From the NCBI RefSeq assembly GCF_002812125.1, contig NZ_NPDQ01000002.1:186001-250000 (forward strand): a stretch of DNA of 64,000 nt. Reading direction: 5' to 3'. Below, piece by piece: positions 16,955 to 25,897 of the stretch. Origin of the DNA: Leptospira brenneri (GTDB taxonomy: Bacteria > Spirochaetota > Leptospiria > Leptospirales > Leptospiraceae). The position numbers and the translations under genes were made by a program. The notes beneath the pieces were generated by a model. It was not told the origin of the DNA, ran no database searches, and saw nothing but the letters and a program-made list of their open reading frames with translations. How positions within the stretch are numbered: the first letter of the stretch is position 1; the number at the start of each line of letters is the position of its first letter.

Positions 16955-19900
16955 TTGCATCTTTCTGAAATTTCCATCCGCAATCCTATCTTTTCTTGGA
17001 TGATGATGTTCGCCATGGTTCTCCTTGGCGTCATCGGACTTTCTCGACTAGGGCTTTCGCAGATGCCCAATGTTGACTTTCCTGTTGTAAATATCGTTCT
17101 CACTTTGCAAGGTGCTAACCCTTCCGTAATGGAGTCAGATGTTGTGGATCCATTGGAAGAAGTTCTTTTGACGGTGGAAGGGGTTGAAGAAATTCGATCT
17201 ACCTCTACAGAAAGTGCTGCCACAATTACTGTAGAACTTGGGTTGAACAGAGATGTGGATGTTGCCTTACAAGAAATCCAAACTAAAATTGCTCAGGTTC
17301 AGAACAAACTCCCCGATGCACTTGATCCCCCTATATTATTAAAAGCAAATCCAGATGATACACCTATCATTTGGGTTGCTCTCACTGCCGAGGGAAAAAC
17401 GGAACAGGAAAAGATGATTTTTGTAAAATCATTCCTCAAAGATAAATTCCAAAAGATTCCAGGGGTTGGGGAGATTTTACTTGGTGGGTATGTAGAAAGA
17501 ACCATCAACGTATATTTGGATCCTAACAGGTTAGCTCGCAACGAACTAACAGTAGACGACATCGCCAATACATTATTGGAACAAAACATTGAAGTTCCAT
17601 CTGGGAAATTAGAGAACAAAAAATCTGAAGTTTCACTTCGTGCAGTGGGTGATGTACCTACAGTGGAACAACTTTCAAATATTTATATAAATTCACGTAG
17701 TGGTTCAGCAATGTACCGACCGGTGAAATTAAAGGAAGTTGCCTCCGTAGAAGATGGGTTAGATGAGGTTAAACGAATTAGTCGGTTTAATCGAATTCCT
17801 GCAGTTGGATTGGGTATCAAAAAAATCAAGGGTTCGGATGCCGTTGCGGTTGGAAACGCAGTAAAACTAAAAATGGAAGAACTCAAACCATTTTTACCTA
17901 AAGGTTATCGTTTGAGTGTTGCCAATGATAATACAACATTTATCAGTGAATCGGTTGAAGAACTTCTTTTTACTTTGATTCTTTCTATTATATTAACTGG
18001 CTTGGTTTGTCGTTTATTTTTGGGAAGTTGGAGTAGTACAGGAAATGTTTTACTCGCCATACCTACTTCCATCATTGGAACATTTTTAGTTTTATATATA
18101 CTTGGATTTACATTAAACACATTCACCTTACTTGGTTTGTCACTTGCAGTGGGTATTGTTGTCGATGATGCCATCATGGTTCTTGAAAATATAAGTCGCC
18201 ATAAAGAGATGGGTAAAACTTGGTACCAAGCATCTTTAGAAGGTGCCGCTGAGATCCGTTTTGCGGCCCTTGCAGCAACACTGGCGATCATTGCCATTTT
18301 TTTACCTGTTGCTTTTATGCAAGGGGTGATCGGGAGATACTTTTTAGAATTTGGAATTACGGTAGCGGTTGCAGTTTTACTTTCTTTATTTGAAGCACTT
18401 AGTTTTACACCTATGCGAGCTTCCCGATACAAAGACAAAGAAAAATCGAAGTCAAAACAAAAACTTCCAATGACAGATGAAGTGTTGAATTGGAAACAGA
18501 ATCGATGGATTCAACTGTTTTTGAGGTTTTGGGACCAGGTAGGAATTTTTAAGTTCTTAGATCCCATTATAGAAGCTTTCCTCAAAAGAGCAGAAACATT
18601 TTATGAAAATACATTAAAATATGTAATTCGATATCCTATTACCATACTCATAGTTTCTACTTTGGTGTTTCTATTCTCACTTGGATTTTTTCTATTGTTA
18701 AAGAAAGAATTCATTCCATCGCAAGATTTGGGCAGGTTTATTCTGCGTGCTAAATTACCTGTTACGACCTCCATCTTAGGGACAGACTCCGCAATGCGGA
18801 AGGTGGAAGAATATCTACTTTCTAAACCAGGCATTGAACGATATATGGGAAACGTAGGGGGCTTTGATGGATCAGAATCAAACGCTGCCATGTTTTTTGT
18901 TTCGATGCAATCTATGGGCAAACGACCTATCAACCCGAAAACTGGCAAAGAAATCACACAAATGGAAATTTTTGAAGATTTGCGTAAAGAATTAAAACCG
19001 ATCGTACCAGAAGCCAAATTCACCATTATAGACATTTCACAAAGAGGTTTTAGTGCAGGTCGTGGTTATCCAGTTGAACTTGTGTTAACTGGTCCTGATT
19101 GGGATGTTTTGGCAAAAGTGTCTGATCAAATCAGATTAAAATTGGAAGAAGAAGCTGTTTTACAAGACATCGATACAGACTATGTATTAGGACAAGACGA
19201 ACTTCGTATATTACCAAATCGTGATGCGGCTGCTGCAAGAGGCGTGAGTATGGCTAATATTGGTAATACCATTGGTCCTCTTATGGGAGGAAGAAAGGTA
19301 AGTCGATTTACAGAAAATGGTAGGAGTTATGATGTTCGAATCAAAATCAATAAAGCACAAGGTGAAAACGCAGACATTATACCAAATATCAAAGTAAGAA
19401 ATACCTATGGAGAATTCATTCGGTTACAAGAAATTTTGGTATTTGAATCCAAAAAAGCCTTAAAGAGCATTACAAGAGTGAATCGTGATAGGGCGATAAA
19501 ATTATTTGGAAATCCTCCCATCCAATTGGGACAAACTGTATCCATGGAAAAATCTATAAAAATTGCAAAAGATTACCTTCCTGAAGGATATTCTGTTGCT
19601 GTTTCAGGTTCAGCGAAAACTGCAAATGAATCAACAAACGGATTAGTCTTTGCGCTTTGTTTGGGAATTTTAATTTCTTATATGGTATTGGCAAGTCAGT
19701 TCAACAGTCTAAAACAACCGTTATATGTGCTTCTTGCCATGCCTTTTAGTTTTTCTGGTGCATTGGTTGCCCTATATGTAACGGGACAAACGTTTAATAT
19801 GTATAGTTTTATAGGTCTCATCATGTTATTGGGTCTTGTGAAAAAAAATTCCATTTTACTTGTAGAATTCGTAAATTTCGTACGTTCTCAAGGTAAAGAC

Positions 19901-20131
19901 ATAAAGGATGCAATATTAGAAGGTTGTCCTGTTCGGCTAAGGCCAGTTCTGATGACCTCGTTTGCATCCATTGCGGCAGCTATCCCTCCCGCCCTTGCAT
20001 TGGGGCCTGGTGCAGAAACAAGAATTCCCATGGCTGTGACGATTCTTGGTGGTTTGATTCTATCCACTCTCATTACCTTTATTGTGGTTCCAGCAGCTTA
20101 CGTACTTTTTGAAAAAGAGAAATCAAAATGA
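16955..20131 (+). CDS. RND efflux transporter, HAE1/AcrB-like
   Basis: A 1058-residue inner-membrane proton-driven pump. The N-terminus starts HLSEISIRNPIFSWMMM and two large periplasmic domains separate twelve predicted membrane helices. The proton-relay Asp pair is seen in VGIVVDDAIMVLEN near residue 400, and the matching Lys in LGLVKKNSILLVEF near residue 960. The start is TTG at 16955, supported by GAGG five bases upstream; no better start is available. The outer-membrane factor follows with a four-base overlap. No membrane-fusion protein gene is adjacent, which is unusual because tripartite pumps need one. Confidence 0.93.
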   Translation: MHLSEISIRNPIFSWMMMFAMVLLGVIGLSRLGLSQMPNVDFPVVNIVLTLQGANPSVMESDVVDPLEEVLLTVEGVEEIRSTSTESAATITVELGLNRDVDVALQEIQTKIAQVQNKLPDALDPPILLKANPDDTPIIWVALTAEGKTEQEKMIFVKSFLKDKFQKIPGVGEILLGGYVERTINVYLDPNRLARNELTVDDIANTLLEQNIEVPSGKLENKKSEVSLRAVGDVPTVEQLSNIYINSRSGSAMYRPVKLKEVASVEDGLDEVKRISRFNRIPAVGLGIKKIKGSDAVAVGNAVKLKMEELKPFLPKGYRLSVANDNTTFISESVEELLFTLILSIILTGLVCRLFLGSWSSTGNVLLAIPTSIIGTFLVLYILGFTLNTFTLLGLSLAVGIVVDDAIMVLENISRHKEMGKTWYQASLEGAAEIRFAALAATLAIIAIFLPVAFMQGVIGRYFLEFGITVAVAVLLSLFEALSFTPMRASRYKDKEKSKSKQKLPMTDEVLNWKQNRWIQLFLRFWDQVGIFKFLDPIIEAFLKRAETFYENTLKYVIRYPITILIVSTLVFLFSLGFFLLLKKEFIPSQDLGRFILRAKLPVTTSILGTDSAMRKVEEYLLSKPGIERYMGNVGGFDGSESNAAMFFVSMQSMGKRPINPKTGKEITQMEIFEDLRKELKPIVPEAKFTIIDISQRGFSAGRGYPVELVLTGPDWDVLAKVSDQIRLKLEEEAVLQDIDTDYVLGQDELRILPNRDAAAARGVSMANIGNTIGPLMGGRKVSRFTENGRSYDVRIKINKAQGENADIIPNIKVRNTYGEFIRLQEILVFESKKALKSITRVNRDRAIKLFGNPPIQLGQTVSMEKSIKIAKDYLPEGYSVAVSGSAKTANESTNGLVFALCLGILISYMVLASQFNSLKQPLYVLLAMPFSFSGALVALYVTGQTFNMYSFIGLIMLLGLVKKNSILLVEFVNFVRSQGKDIKDAILEGCPVRLRPVLMTSFASIAAAIPPALALGPGAETRIPMAVTILGGLILSTLITFIVVPAAYVLFEKEKSK

Positions 20132-21597
20132 ATTTAGTGAATAGCCATTTATTTCGATTCGGATTGTTTTTCATTGGATCCTTTTTTGTTTTTTTCTGTT
20201 CGTCTAGACAGGATATAAAGGTAGGTGATGGAGTTGTTGAGGATAGTTTAAAAAAAATAACAGGCGTTACTACAAAAGATTTGGAACGAACATTATCAAA
20301 AAATTCAATGGGTTTGAATGATTTGTTTGTGTTAGCTGTGGAAAAAACAGAAAGAATCGCACTTAAAGATGAGGCTACAAACCTCGCAAAGTATGGCAAA
20401 AATAAAGCCATGGCAGGTTTTTTACCCACTTTATCTTATGTTTACAATAAATTTTATTCTATTCCGGGTCATACCGCTGACCCAACTCCTTTAGATAATT
20501 ACAAAACATACCAGGCAATACAAACCGAAAATTATGCATCCCTTTTGCCATCAAGAACAACCTCATCGACTCTTCCTCCAACAGTAGGAGCCGGTTCTCG
20601 TTTATTATTAAGTTTTCCTTTATCAAATGGACTTTTGGCTTACCAAGATTACAAAGCTTATACAAGTTTGGCCGAACAAAGGAGAATGGAGGCTAAATTC
20701 GAAGCTGGACGAATGTATATGGAAATTGCACTAGCATATTATAATGTTTTGCAACTAGAAGATAGTTTAAACCAAGCAGAAGAATCTCTAAATTTACATT
20801 TAGAAGCCGCGAAAGAAAAAAGGAGACTTTTTTCACTTGGAAAAATACTTCGTTATGAACTTTTAAATTCTGAAACAGCCGTAACAAATGCCCAAGCAGT
20901 ATTAGAAGACACAAAATCACAATTGGAACAGGTTCAGTTAACATTGTCGACTATGGTGGGAATGGATTCTAAGATAACTTTGGAAAGTTCCGTTCCTCGT
21001 ATTGAATCACCTAATATTGAAAATGTGGATGATATTTTAGTAAAACGATATGATGTGATTTCATCCAAAAAAGGAATCGAGGTCGCAAAAGCAAATGAAA
21101 CAAAAGCTATGTTTGGTTTTGCTCCCAATGTTGCTGTGAATACTTTTTATTCATTCCCTACACCAGGGCAAACACATAGCAAAGATGTGACTGCTCAGCT
21201 TGCCATTACGATGCCACTGACACCACTCACACAATATGCAGATTTAGAAATGGCAGAATCGGCAACTAAACAAGCGAAACTGACGGCTTCTCAAACCCGA
21301 AGGGCAGCCGTCCAAGAAATTCAGAATGCAATCCAAAATTTAAAGAATTCAGAGAAGTTATTTGGAATTTATGAAAAGGCTTACCAATTTGCTTTGGATA
21401 CATTAAAAAGCCAGGAGTCAGCTTATTATTTAGGACGAACCAGTTTGGCGGATTTAATCGGAACTAAAATTAGCACTCTTAATTCTAAAATGGCATTACA
21501 AAAGATGAATTACCAAAGGCATTTAAATCGAGTCGTACTAGGTGTTGCCACAGGTGAACTCCCCCTCCTTACGGGTACACAATCTTCTGAAGAATGA
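20128..21597 (+). CDS. TolC-family outer-membrane efflux protein
   Basis: 489 residues. The N-terminal signal (LFRFGLFFIGSFFVFFCSS) ends in a Cys and looks like a lipoprotein signal, as in OprM-type factors. Two long helical repeats follow: one about 165-265 with SLNQAEESLNLHLEAAKEKR and one about 370-470 with SATKQAKLTASQTRRAAVQE, as expected of the TolC alpha-barrel. It overlaps the RND gene by four bases and almost certainly forms the exit duct for that pump. Confidence 0.88.
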   Translation: MNLVNSHLFRFGLFFIGSFFVFFCSSRQDIKVGDGVVEDSLKKITGVTTKDLERTLSKNSMGLNDLFVLAVEKTERIALKDEATNLAKYGKNKAMAGFLPTLSYVYNKFYSIPGHTADPTPLDNYKTYQAIQTENYASLLPSRTTSSTLPPTVGAGSRLLLSFPLSNGLLAYQDYKAYTSLAEQRRMEAKFEAGRMYMEIALAYYNVLQLEDSLNQAEESLNLHLEAAKEKRRLFSLGKILRYELLNSETAVTNAQAVLEDTKSQLEQVQLTLSTMVGMDSKITLESSVPRIESPNIENVDDILVKRYDVISSKKGIEVAKANETKAMFGFAPNVAVNTFYSFPTPGQTHSKDVTAQLAITMPLTPLTQYADLEMAESATKQAKLTASQTRRAAVQEIQNAIQNLKNSEKLFGIYEKAYQFALDTLKSQESAYYLGRTSLADLIGTKISTLNSKMALQKMNYQRHLNRVVLGVATGELPLLTGTQSSEE

Positions 21598-21754
21598 TTT
21601 AGGATGATGGATTTAAATATTGTAATTTGTCCAATATGTTGTACTAATCCAACAATCGGAAGATAACCTGATCGTTACTGTCGTTGTTCAGAATATTTGA
21701 TTTGAAAATCTGGATTTTGATACGATAACGATAGCTAACAAGTTGAGGAAAAAC

Positions 21755-22096
21755 ATGGCAGAAACAAATCACTACTACAACGCAACGGATCTTGGAAAAT
21801 TTGGAGAGATCGGACGCACTAACCCTGCTTTAGCAGAGAAATTTTTTGGATATTATGGGGCCGTGATGGCAGAAGGTGCACTTTCAGAAAGAGAAAAGGC
21901 ACTGATTGCTTTGGCAGTTTCTCATGCATTAAAATGCCCTTATTGCATTGATGCGTACACTTCCACATCCCTTCAAAAAGGCGCTAACGAGGCGCAAATG
22001 AACGAAGCGGTTCATGTAGCTGCAGCAATGGCTGCCGGAATCAATTTAGTTCATAGCGTTCAAATGCAAAACAAAATCGACGAACTTTCTTTTTAG
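21755..22096 (+). CDS. Carboxymuconolactone decarboxylase (AhpD-like) family protein, ArsS-associated
   Basis: 113 residues from ATG 21755, which follows TTGAGGAA; an upstream TTG in frame overlaps that site and is unlikely to be used. The AhpD-like redox motif KCPYCIDAYT carries the CxxC pair near residues 59-62, followed by helices AVHVAAAMAAGINLVHSV. Members of this subgroup are commonly encoded beside ArsS-type radical SAM proteins and are described as peroxidase-like companions in arsenosugar loci. Here the radical SAM gene begins two bases after its stop. Confidence 0.85.
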   Translation: MAETNHYYNATDLGKFGEIGRTNPALAEKFFGYYGAVMAEGALSEREKALIALAVSHALKCPYCIDAYTSTSLQKGANEAQMNEAVHVAAAMAAGINLVHSVQMQNKIDELSF

Positions 22097-22098
22097 TT

Positions 22099-23073
22099 AT
22101 GGAAACGAAGGAACAACTATCCACCTTACAATCCTTTAGCGGAAAAAAGTTTTCCGATTCTGTAGGGCATTCTATCGGGGCTCGGTCTTTGAAGGTTTTC
22201 CAAATCAATGTAGGAAAATGGTGTAACCAAGCTTGTAGGCATTGCCATGTAGATGCATCTCCCATAAGAACTGAGATGATGGATAAGGTTACAGTGGATC
22301 TCTGTTTGGAGATTATTGAAAAAACTCCCAGTATAGAAACTGTAGATATCACAGGTGGTGCCCCTGAAGGAAATCCTCATTTTAAGGATTTGGTTTTAGG
22401 TGCGAGAAAACTCGGCAAAAGAGTGATGGATCGTTGTAATCTCACCATCTTGGAAGAACCAGGGAATGATTGGTTGTATGAATTTTTAGCATCCAATCAG
22501 GTGGAAGTTGTATCCTCGTTACCGTCGTTCATTGAAAGTACGACAGACAACCAAAGAGGAAAAGGTGTTTATCAAAAATCCATAACCGCATTACAAAAAT
22601 TAAATGCTCTTGGTTATGGAACCAAACTTCCTTTGAATTTAGTTTATAATCCCAATGGATTATTTTTAGGTTCGGGACAATCTGTTTTAGAGAGAGAATA
22701 CAAAGAAAATTTGGAAAAAAAATACGGAATTGTATTCAACCAATTATTTTGTATTAATAACCTTCCCATCAGCCGATTTTTAGGGGCACTAGTTCGAGGT
22801 GGTAAGTTTGAAATGTATATGGAAACTTTAGCCAATGCTTATAATCCTGCGACAGTTGCCGGTCTTATGTGTTTGGATCAAATTTCTGTAGGGTATGATG
22901 GTTCGGTTTATGATTGTGATTTTAACCAAATGTTGGATTTGAAATCACAAAAGGTAAAACATCTAAAGGATTTCGATTTGCGAGAATTCTTAAGCCGCGA
23001 TATCGTTGTAGCAAATCACTGTTATGGATGTACTGCTGGTGCAGGTTCCAGTTGCGGTGGGGAGATTGTGTAG
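22099..23073 (+). CDS. arsS: Radical SAM protein, ArsS-like (arsenosugar biosynthesis)
   Basis: 324 residues. The radical SAM 4Fe-4S motif is in GKWCNQACRHCHVDASP near residues 36-52 (CxxxCxxC). A block DRCNLTILEEPG follows near 111, then the family stretch QVEVVSSLPSF and NPNGLFLGSGQ. The C-terminal domain is Cys-rich: GLMCLDQISVGYDGSVYDCDF and a terminal HCYGCTAGAGSSCGG. This architecture matches the radical SAM/Cys-rich family that includes ArsS, which builds the adenosyl-arsenic precursor of arsenosugars from methylated arsenic. No arsM methyltransferase is in the window, so the arsenic role is by homology only. Confidence 0.85.
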   Translation: METKEQLSTLQSFSGKKFSDSVGHSIGARSLKVFQINVGKWCNQACRHCHVDASPIRTEMMDKVTVDLCLEIIEKTPSIETVDITGGAPEGNPHFKDLVLGARKLGKRVMDRCNLTILEEPGNDWLYEFLASNQVEVVSSLPSFIESTTDNQRGKGVYQKSITALQKLNALGYGTKLPLNLVYNPNGLFLGSGQSVLEREYKENLEKKYGIVFNQLFCINNLPISRFLGALVRGGKFEMYMETLANAYNPATVAGLMCLDQISVGYDGSVYDCDFNQMLDLKSQKVKHLKDFDLREFLSRDIVVANHCYGCTAGAGSSCGGEIV

Positions 23074-23832
23074 ATGTCGATTCAAAATGAAAAGGACCTT
23101 CAGGGTATTTTAAAAGCAGGAAAGTTTGTTGCTAAAGTTCGTGAACTTTTGAAACTTCTTGCCAAACCAGGAGTTTCGACTTTGGAATTGGACAATATCG
23201 CCAAACTTGAATTTGAAAAAGCAGGTGCGGTTTCTGCCCCTAAAAATGATTACAAGTTTCCTGGTTATACTTGTATCAGCACTAACTTTGAAATCGCTCA
23301 TGGGATTCCTAAAAAAGATACGATTTTGAAAGAGGGTGATTTAGTAAATATCGATGTATCCGCAAAATTAGATGGATACTATGCCGACACAGGAATTTCT
23401 TTTGTGGTTGGGAATTCTCAGAACGAAACACTCCAAAAACTTTGTGAAGCAGCGATCGAGGGAACTCTTCGCGCCACAAAACAAGCATATACTGGAAATT
23501 ATCTGCGTAACATTGGTAAGGAAATCCACTCAACAGCTATTGAAAATGGATTTACTGTAATCAAAAATCTAGCAGGTCATGGAACGGGAAAAAAACTTCA
23601 TGAAGAACCACAAGTATTGGTTTATGAAGACAAAAGAGATCATAGAAAATTGAACAATGGTCTTGTCCTTGCGATTGAATCTTTTGTTTCTACTGGAAGC
23701 CAAACTGCTTATGAAGAAGAAGATGGTTGGACACTTGTGGCTGGGAACCGTCGTGGTGAACTTAGTTTCGTGGCTCAGTGCGAACATACTGTAATTGTTC
23801 AGAATGGAAAGCCTATCATTGCCACATTATAA
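23074..23832 (+). CDS. map: Methionine aminopeptidase, type I
   Basis: Removes the initiator Met from new proteins in the cytoplasm. 252 residues, type I without insertion. Metal ligands are visible in order: Asp in NIDVSAKLDG, Asp in YYADTGISF, His in GHGTGKKLHE, Glu in AIESFVSTG, and the final Glu in QCEHTVIV. The substrate-pocket His is in IAHGIP near residue 74. The start codon follows the arsS stop with no spacing, so map is probably read from the same transcript, an odd partner for a housekeeping gene. Confidence 0.95.
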   Translation: MSIQNEKDLQGILKAGKFVAKVRELLKLLAKPGVSTLELDNIAKLEFEKAGAVSAPKNDYKFPGYTCISTNFEIAHGIPKKDTILKEGDLVNIDVSAKLDGYYADTGISFVVGNSQNETLQKLCEAAIEGTLRATKQAYTGNYLRNIGKEIHSTAIENGFTVIKNLAGHGTGKKLHEEPQVLVYEDKRDHRKLNNGLVLAIESFVSTGSQTAYEEEDGWTLVAGNRRGELSFVAQCEHTVIVQNGKPIIATL

Positions 23833-23844
23833 GAATCATAGTGG

Positions 23845-23870
23845 CCAGCTAGTTACTGTTAGCTGGAAAT
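23845..23870 (+). terminator. Possible terminator after map
   Basis: CCAGCTA at 23845-23851 is the reverse complement of TAGCTGG at 23860-23866, with an eight-base loop, 13 bases after the map stop. The stem is followed by AAATTTT, a weak T-tract. It would separate the CMD-arsS-map unit from the hydrolase gene. Confidence 0.4.
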
Positions 23871-23900
23871 TTTAACCAAATTCAATTAACTAGATATTCT

Positions 23901-24722
23901 TTGGAACAGATCGAATCATCCTTTTCAGAATCCTTGGAAATCACAGAATCTGGGGCCTCTCCTGAAGAGGTGAGAGGGGTGCTTGTGCTTTGGCCAAGTA
24001 CTGGTGGGAATGCCAGATCGTTTCGGATTCGGGATTCCGAATTAATAGAATTAGGTCTTAGACTGATTCGATTCAATCCTCCTTCTCATGGAAATTCAAA
24101 AGGAATCTACGATCCTAAATCCTCCATACGGTTGTTAGATGGTTACTTAAAGAGAAAAGGATATCTTAACAAAGAACTTTATGGCATCGGACACAGTGGA
24201 GGTGGGGCCGCGCTGATGATGTATGCTAAAGAAGTCCCGTTTCGTAAATTATTTTTACTTTCTCCGATTTTAGATAGTGTTCTTAGCCTTCGGTATTTAT
24301 ATGAATCAGGTTCCATTGAAGAGTTTAGTCGACTACTCCTAGTTCCGGGTCTATCCGATGAGGAAACTCCCAACAAACAAATATTAGAGACTCTTTCTAC
24401 GCCCCAATGGTTAGAAGATGGAAAGATCGAACACTTAAAATTTGTTATCGAAAACAGTCGAATTCGTTTGCAGGACCTATCTGTTTTTTTAAAGAATTTA
24501 TTTTTGCCTGGATTTGTTGTTACACCAAAGGAAATTCAAAAACGAACCCAATATACAATCTTTCTCCCAAAAGAGGATAAATGGTTTCCGAAAGAATATA
24601 CTATCAATTTTTCAAAAGCGAACGGACTGAACTCGATCGAAATTCCAGAGGCTCCAGATCATTTTTTTTCCTCTTCATGGCTTAGGATATGGAAAGAAAT
24701 CAAAACGATTGGGTTTTCTTAA
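23901..24722 (+). CDS. Alpha/beta hydrolase family protein
   Basis: 273 residues. The core has VRGVLVLWPSTGGNARSFRI near residue 24, then RFNPPSHGNSKG (the oxyanion/second strand region) and the nucleophile elbow GIGHSGGG near residue 95-102, so Ser99 is the likely nucleophile. A C-terminal His in PDHFFSSSW is a candidate for the catalytic His. No signal peptide is visible, so it is probably cytoplasmic. The start is TTG at 23901, the only reasonable codon downstream of the nearest in-frame stop. The substrate is unknown. Confidence 0.75.
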   Translation: MEQIESSFSESLEITESGASPEEVRGVLVLWPSTGGNARSFRIRDSELIELGLRLIRFNPPSHGNSKGIYDPKSSIRLLDGYLKRKGYLNKELYGIGHSGGGAALMMYAKEVPFRKLFLLSPILDSVLSLRYLYESGSIEEFSRLLLVPGLSDEETPNKQILETLSTPQWLEDGKIEHLKFVIENSRIRLQDLSVFLKNLFLPGFVVTPKEIQKRTQYTIFLPKEDKWFPKEYTINFSKANGLNSIEIPEAPDHFFSSSWLRIWKEIKTIGFS

Positions 24723-24771
24723 TCAATCGAATTGACTTCTTTTTAGAACATAAACACATTAGGTTTGTTAT

Positions 24772-25284
24772 ATGATTTTTAAAAACTTTTGTAAAAAAAA
24801 CAGACCCCTTGTGAATTCCATAATGTTTGGGTTGTTTTATTTTGTTTTTGCTTCTTTAATTAATGTCAGTAAAAGTATTAAAGAGCTTTTTATGTTAACA
24901 ATGTTTTTTCTTCCTGGGTTTACTTTTCCAATCTCAACTCTTTATTTTAACTTAAGGAGAGGTCTCATTCGAAAGCTGATCCACCTAACTCTTTCGATTA
25001 CAATTTACTATGCCGTCGCCAACCTTTTTACTTTTGAAAATCAAATCAAATTCATAACCATCCTTGCCGGTTTGATTGGTGCATTCCTATTCCATCTAAT
25101 GACAAAATTTTTGCTGATCAAACAAATTGAAATCAAACATACGATTCTTTTGGGGTTTATTAGTTCCTTGGCATTTCTCCCATATGAGGTATGGGGCAAA
25201 GGTTCAGTATTAATGGGTTTTGCCCTTTTTTCTTGGACTTTGATTAACGGTATATTTATCAACCAGCTATTGAAAAAAATTTAA
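24772..25284 (+). CDS. Hypothetical multi-pass membrane protein
   Basis: 170 residues, very hydrophobic, with about five predicted membrane segments (for example IMFGLFYFVFASLINV, LFMLTMFFLPGFTFPIS, ITILAGLIGAFLFHLM and SVLMGFALFSWTLINGIF). Charged residues lie mainly at the ends and in short loops such as FNLRRGLIRK. I recognise no family and no catalytic motif. It stands alone between the hydrolase and the MAPEG gene. Its base composition is as AT-rich as the surrounding intergenic DNA. Confidence 0.6.
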   Translation: MIFKNFCKKNRPLVNSIMFGLFYFVFASLINVSKSIKELFMLTMFFLPGFTFPISTLYFNLRRGLIRKLIHLTLSITIYYAVANLFTFENQIKFITILAGLIGAFLFHLMTKFLLIKQIEIKHTILLGFISSLAFLPYEVWGKGSVLMGFALFSWTLINGIFINQLLKKI

Positions 25285-25406
25285 AGTATAAATAGATTAG
25301 AGTTTCGACCTCGGTATCTTGATTCGTTTCGTATAACATCGGATTTTTGAAATTTTGTTAAGAAATCCTATTTTTAAATTATGAAAAAGAATTTTAATTT
25401 CATTAA

Positions 25407-25439
25407 TTGATTTACAAGGGTTTTTGATTCTTGTAAAAT
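25407..25439 (+). promoter_or_regulatory. Inverted repeat over a probable promoter, upstream of MAPEG gene
   Basis: TTTACAAG at 25411-25418 is the exact reverse complement of CTTGTAAA at 25430-25437, with an eleven-base spacer. A -35-like TTGATT (25407-25412) overlaps the left arm, and a -10-like TGTAAAAT (25432-25439) overlaps the right arm. The geometry suits an operator. The rest of 25285-25492 is AT-rich with no other recognisable element. Confidence 0.4.
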
Positions 25440-25492
25440 TTCTTTCCGTATCTTAAAAACAATATCTAAGTTTGGATACAAAAGGAGAATTT

Positions 25493-25897
25493 GTGGAAAC
25501 CATTTATTTTACGTTAATCGGATTTACACTTTGGACTTTAGGTCTGGGAGTTTCTTTAACTTCCTACAGAGGGGTGTTGGTATTACTGGGCAAAAAGAAA
25601 TCAAATGAGTTTCCTGCGGGAATCCAACATGGATCAGACTTCAATTGGAGGCTGAACCGAGCTCATATCAATAGTTTAGAAAACCTTCCTCTTTTTTTAA
25701 CCGTTGTATTTTTAACAGCTAACTTTGGTATGATTGACGAGTTTGTGAACCAAGCAGGCCTTTTGATTTTAGGAGCAAGGGTTTTACAATCCTTCACTCA
25801 TCTAACTTCTACTAGTGTTCTTGCAGTGAATGTTCGGTTTACATTTTATATGATACAAATTGTAACCTATATTGTTCTACTAGTGCGTCTTGTTTAG
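25493..25897 (+). CDS. MAPEG-family membrane protein
   Basis: About 134 residues with four hydrophobic segments. The start is taken as GTG 25493, five bases after AAAAGGAG; a TTG 21 bases upstream lies before that site. The segment [19 protein letters not shown] (about residues 50-68) carries the Arg-x-x-Arg-Ala-His-x-Asn-x-x-Glu-x-x-Pro pattern of the MAPEG family (eicosanoid and glutathione metabolism), which includes microsomal glutathione S-transferases. Activity with glutathione or peroxide cannot be judged. Its 3' end overlaps gpsA on the other strand by four bases. Confidence 0.8.
   Translation: METIYFTLIGFTLWTLGLGVSLTSYRGVLVLLGKKKSNEFPAGIQHGSDFNWRLNRAHINSLENLPLFLTVVFLTANFGMIDEFVNQAGLLILGARVLQSFTHLTSTSVLAVNVRFTFYMIQIVTYIVLLVRLV

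Noticed and set aside
17905..18438. Minus-strand frame of 177 residues inside the RND gene
   Set aside because: An antisense shadow of a certain gene, with Ser/Lys/Arg-rich composition and no neighbours on that strand.
22041..22352. Minus-strand frame over the CMD/arsS junction
   Set aside because: It overlaps two strongly supported genes in antisense and has no ribosome-binding site or family signal.
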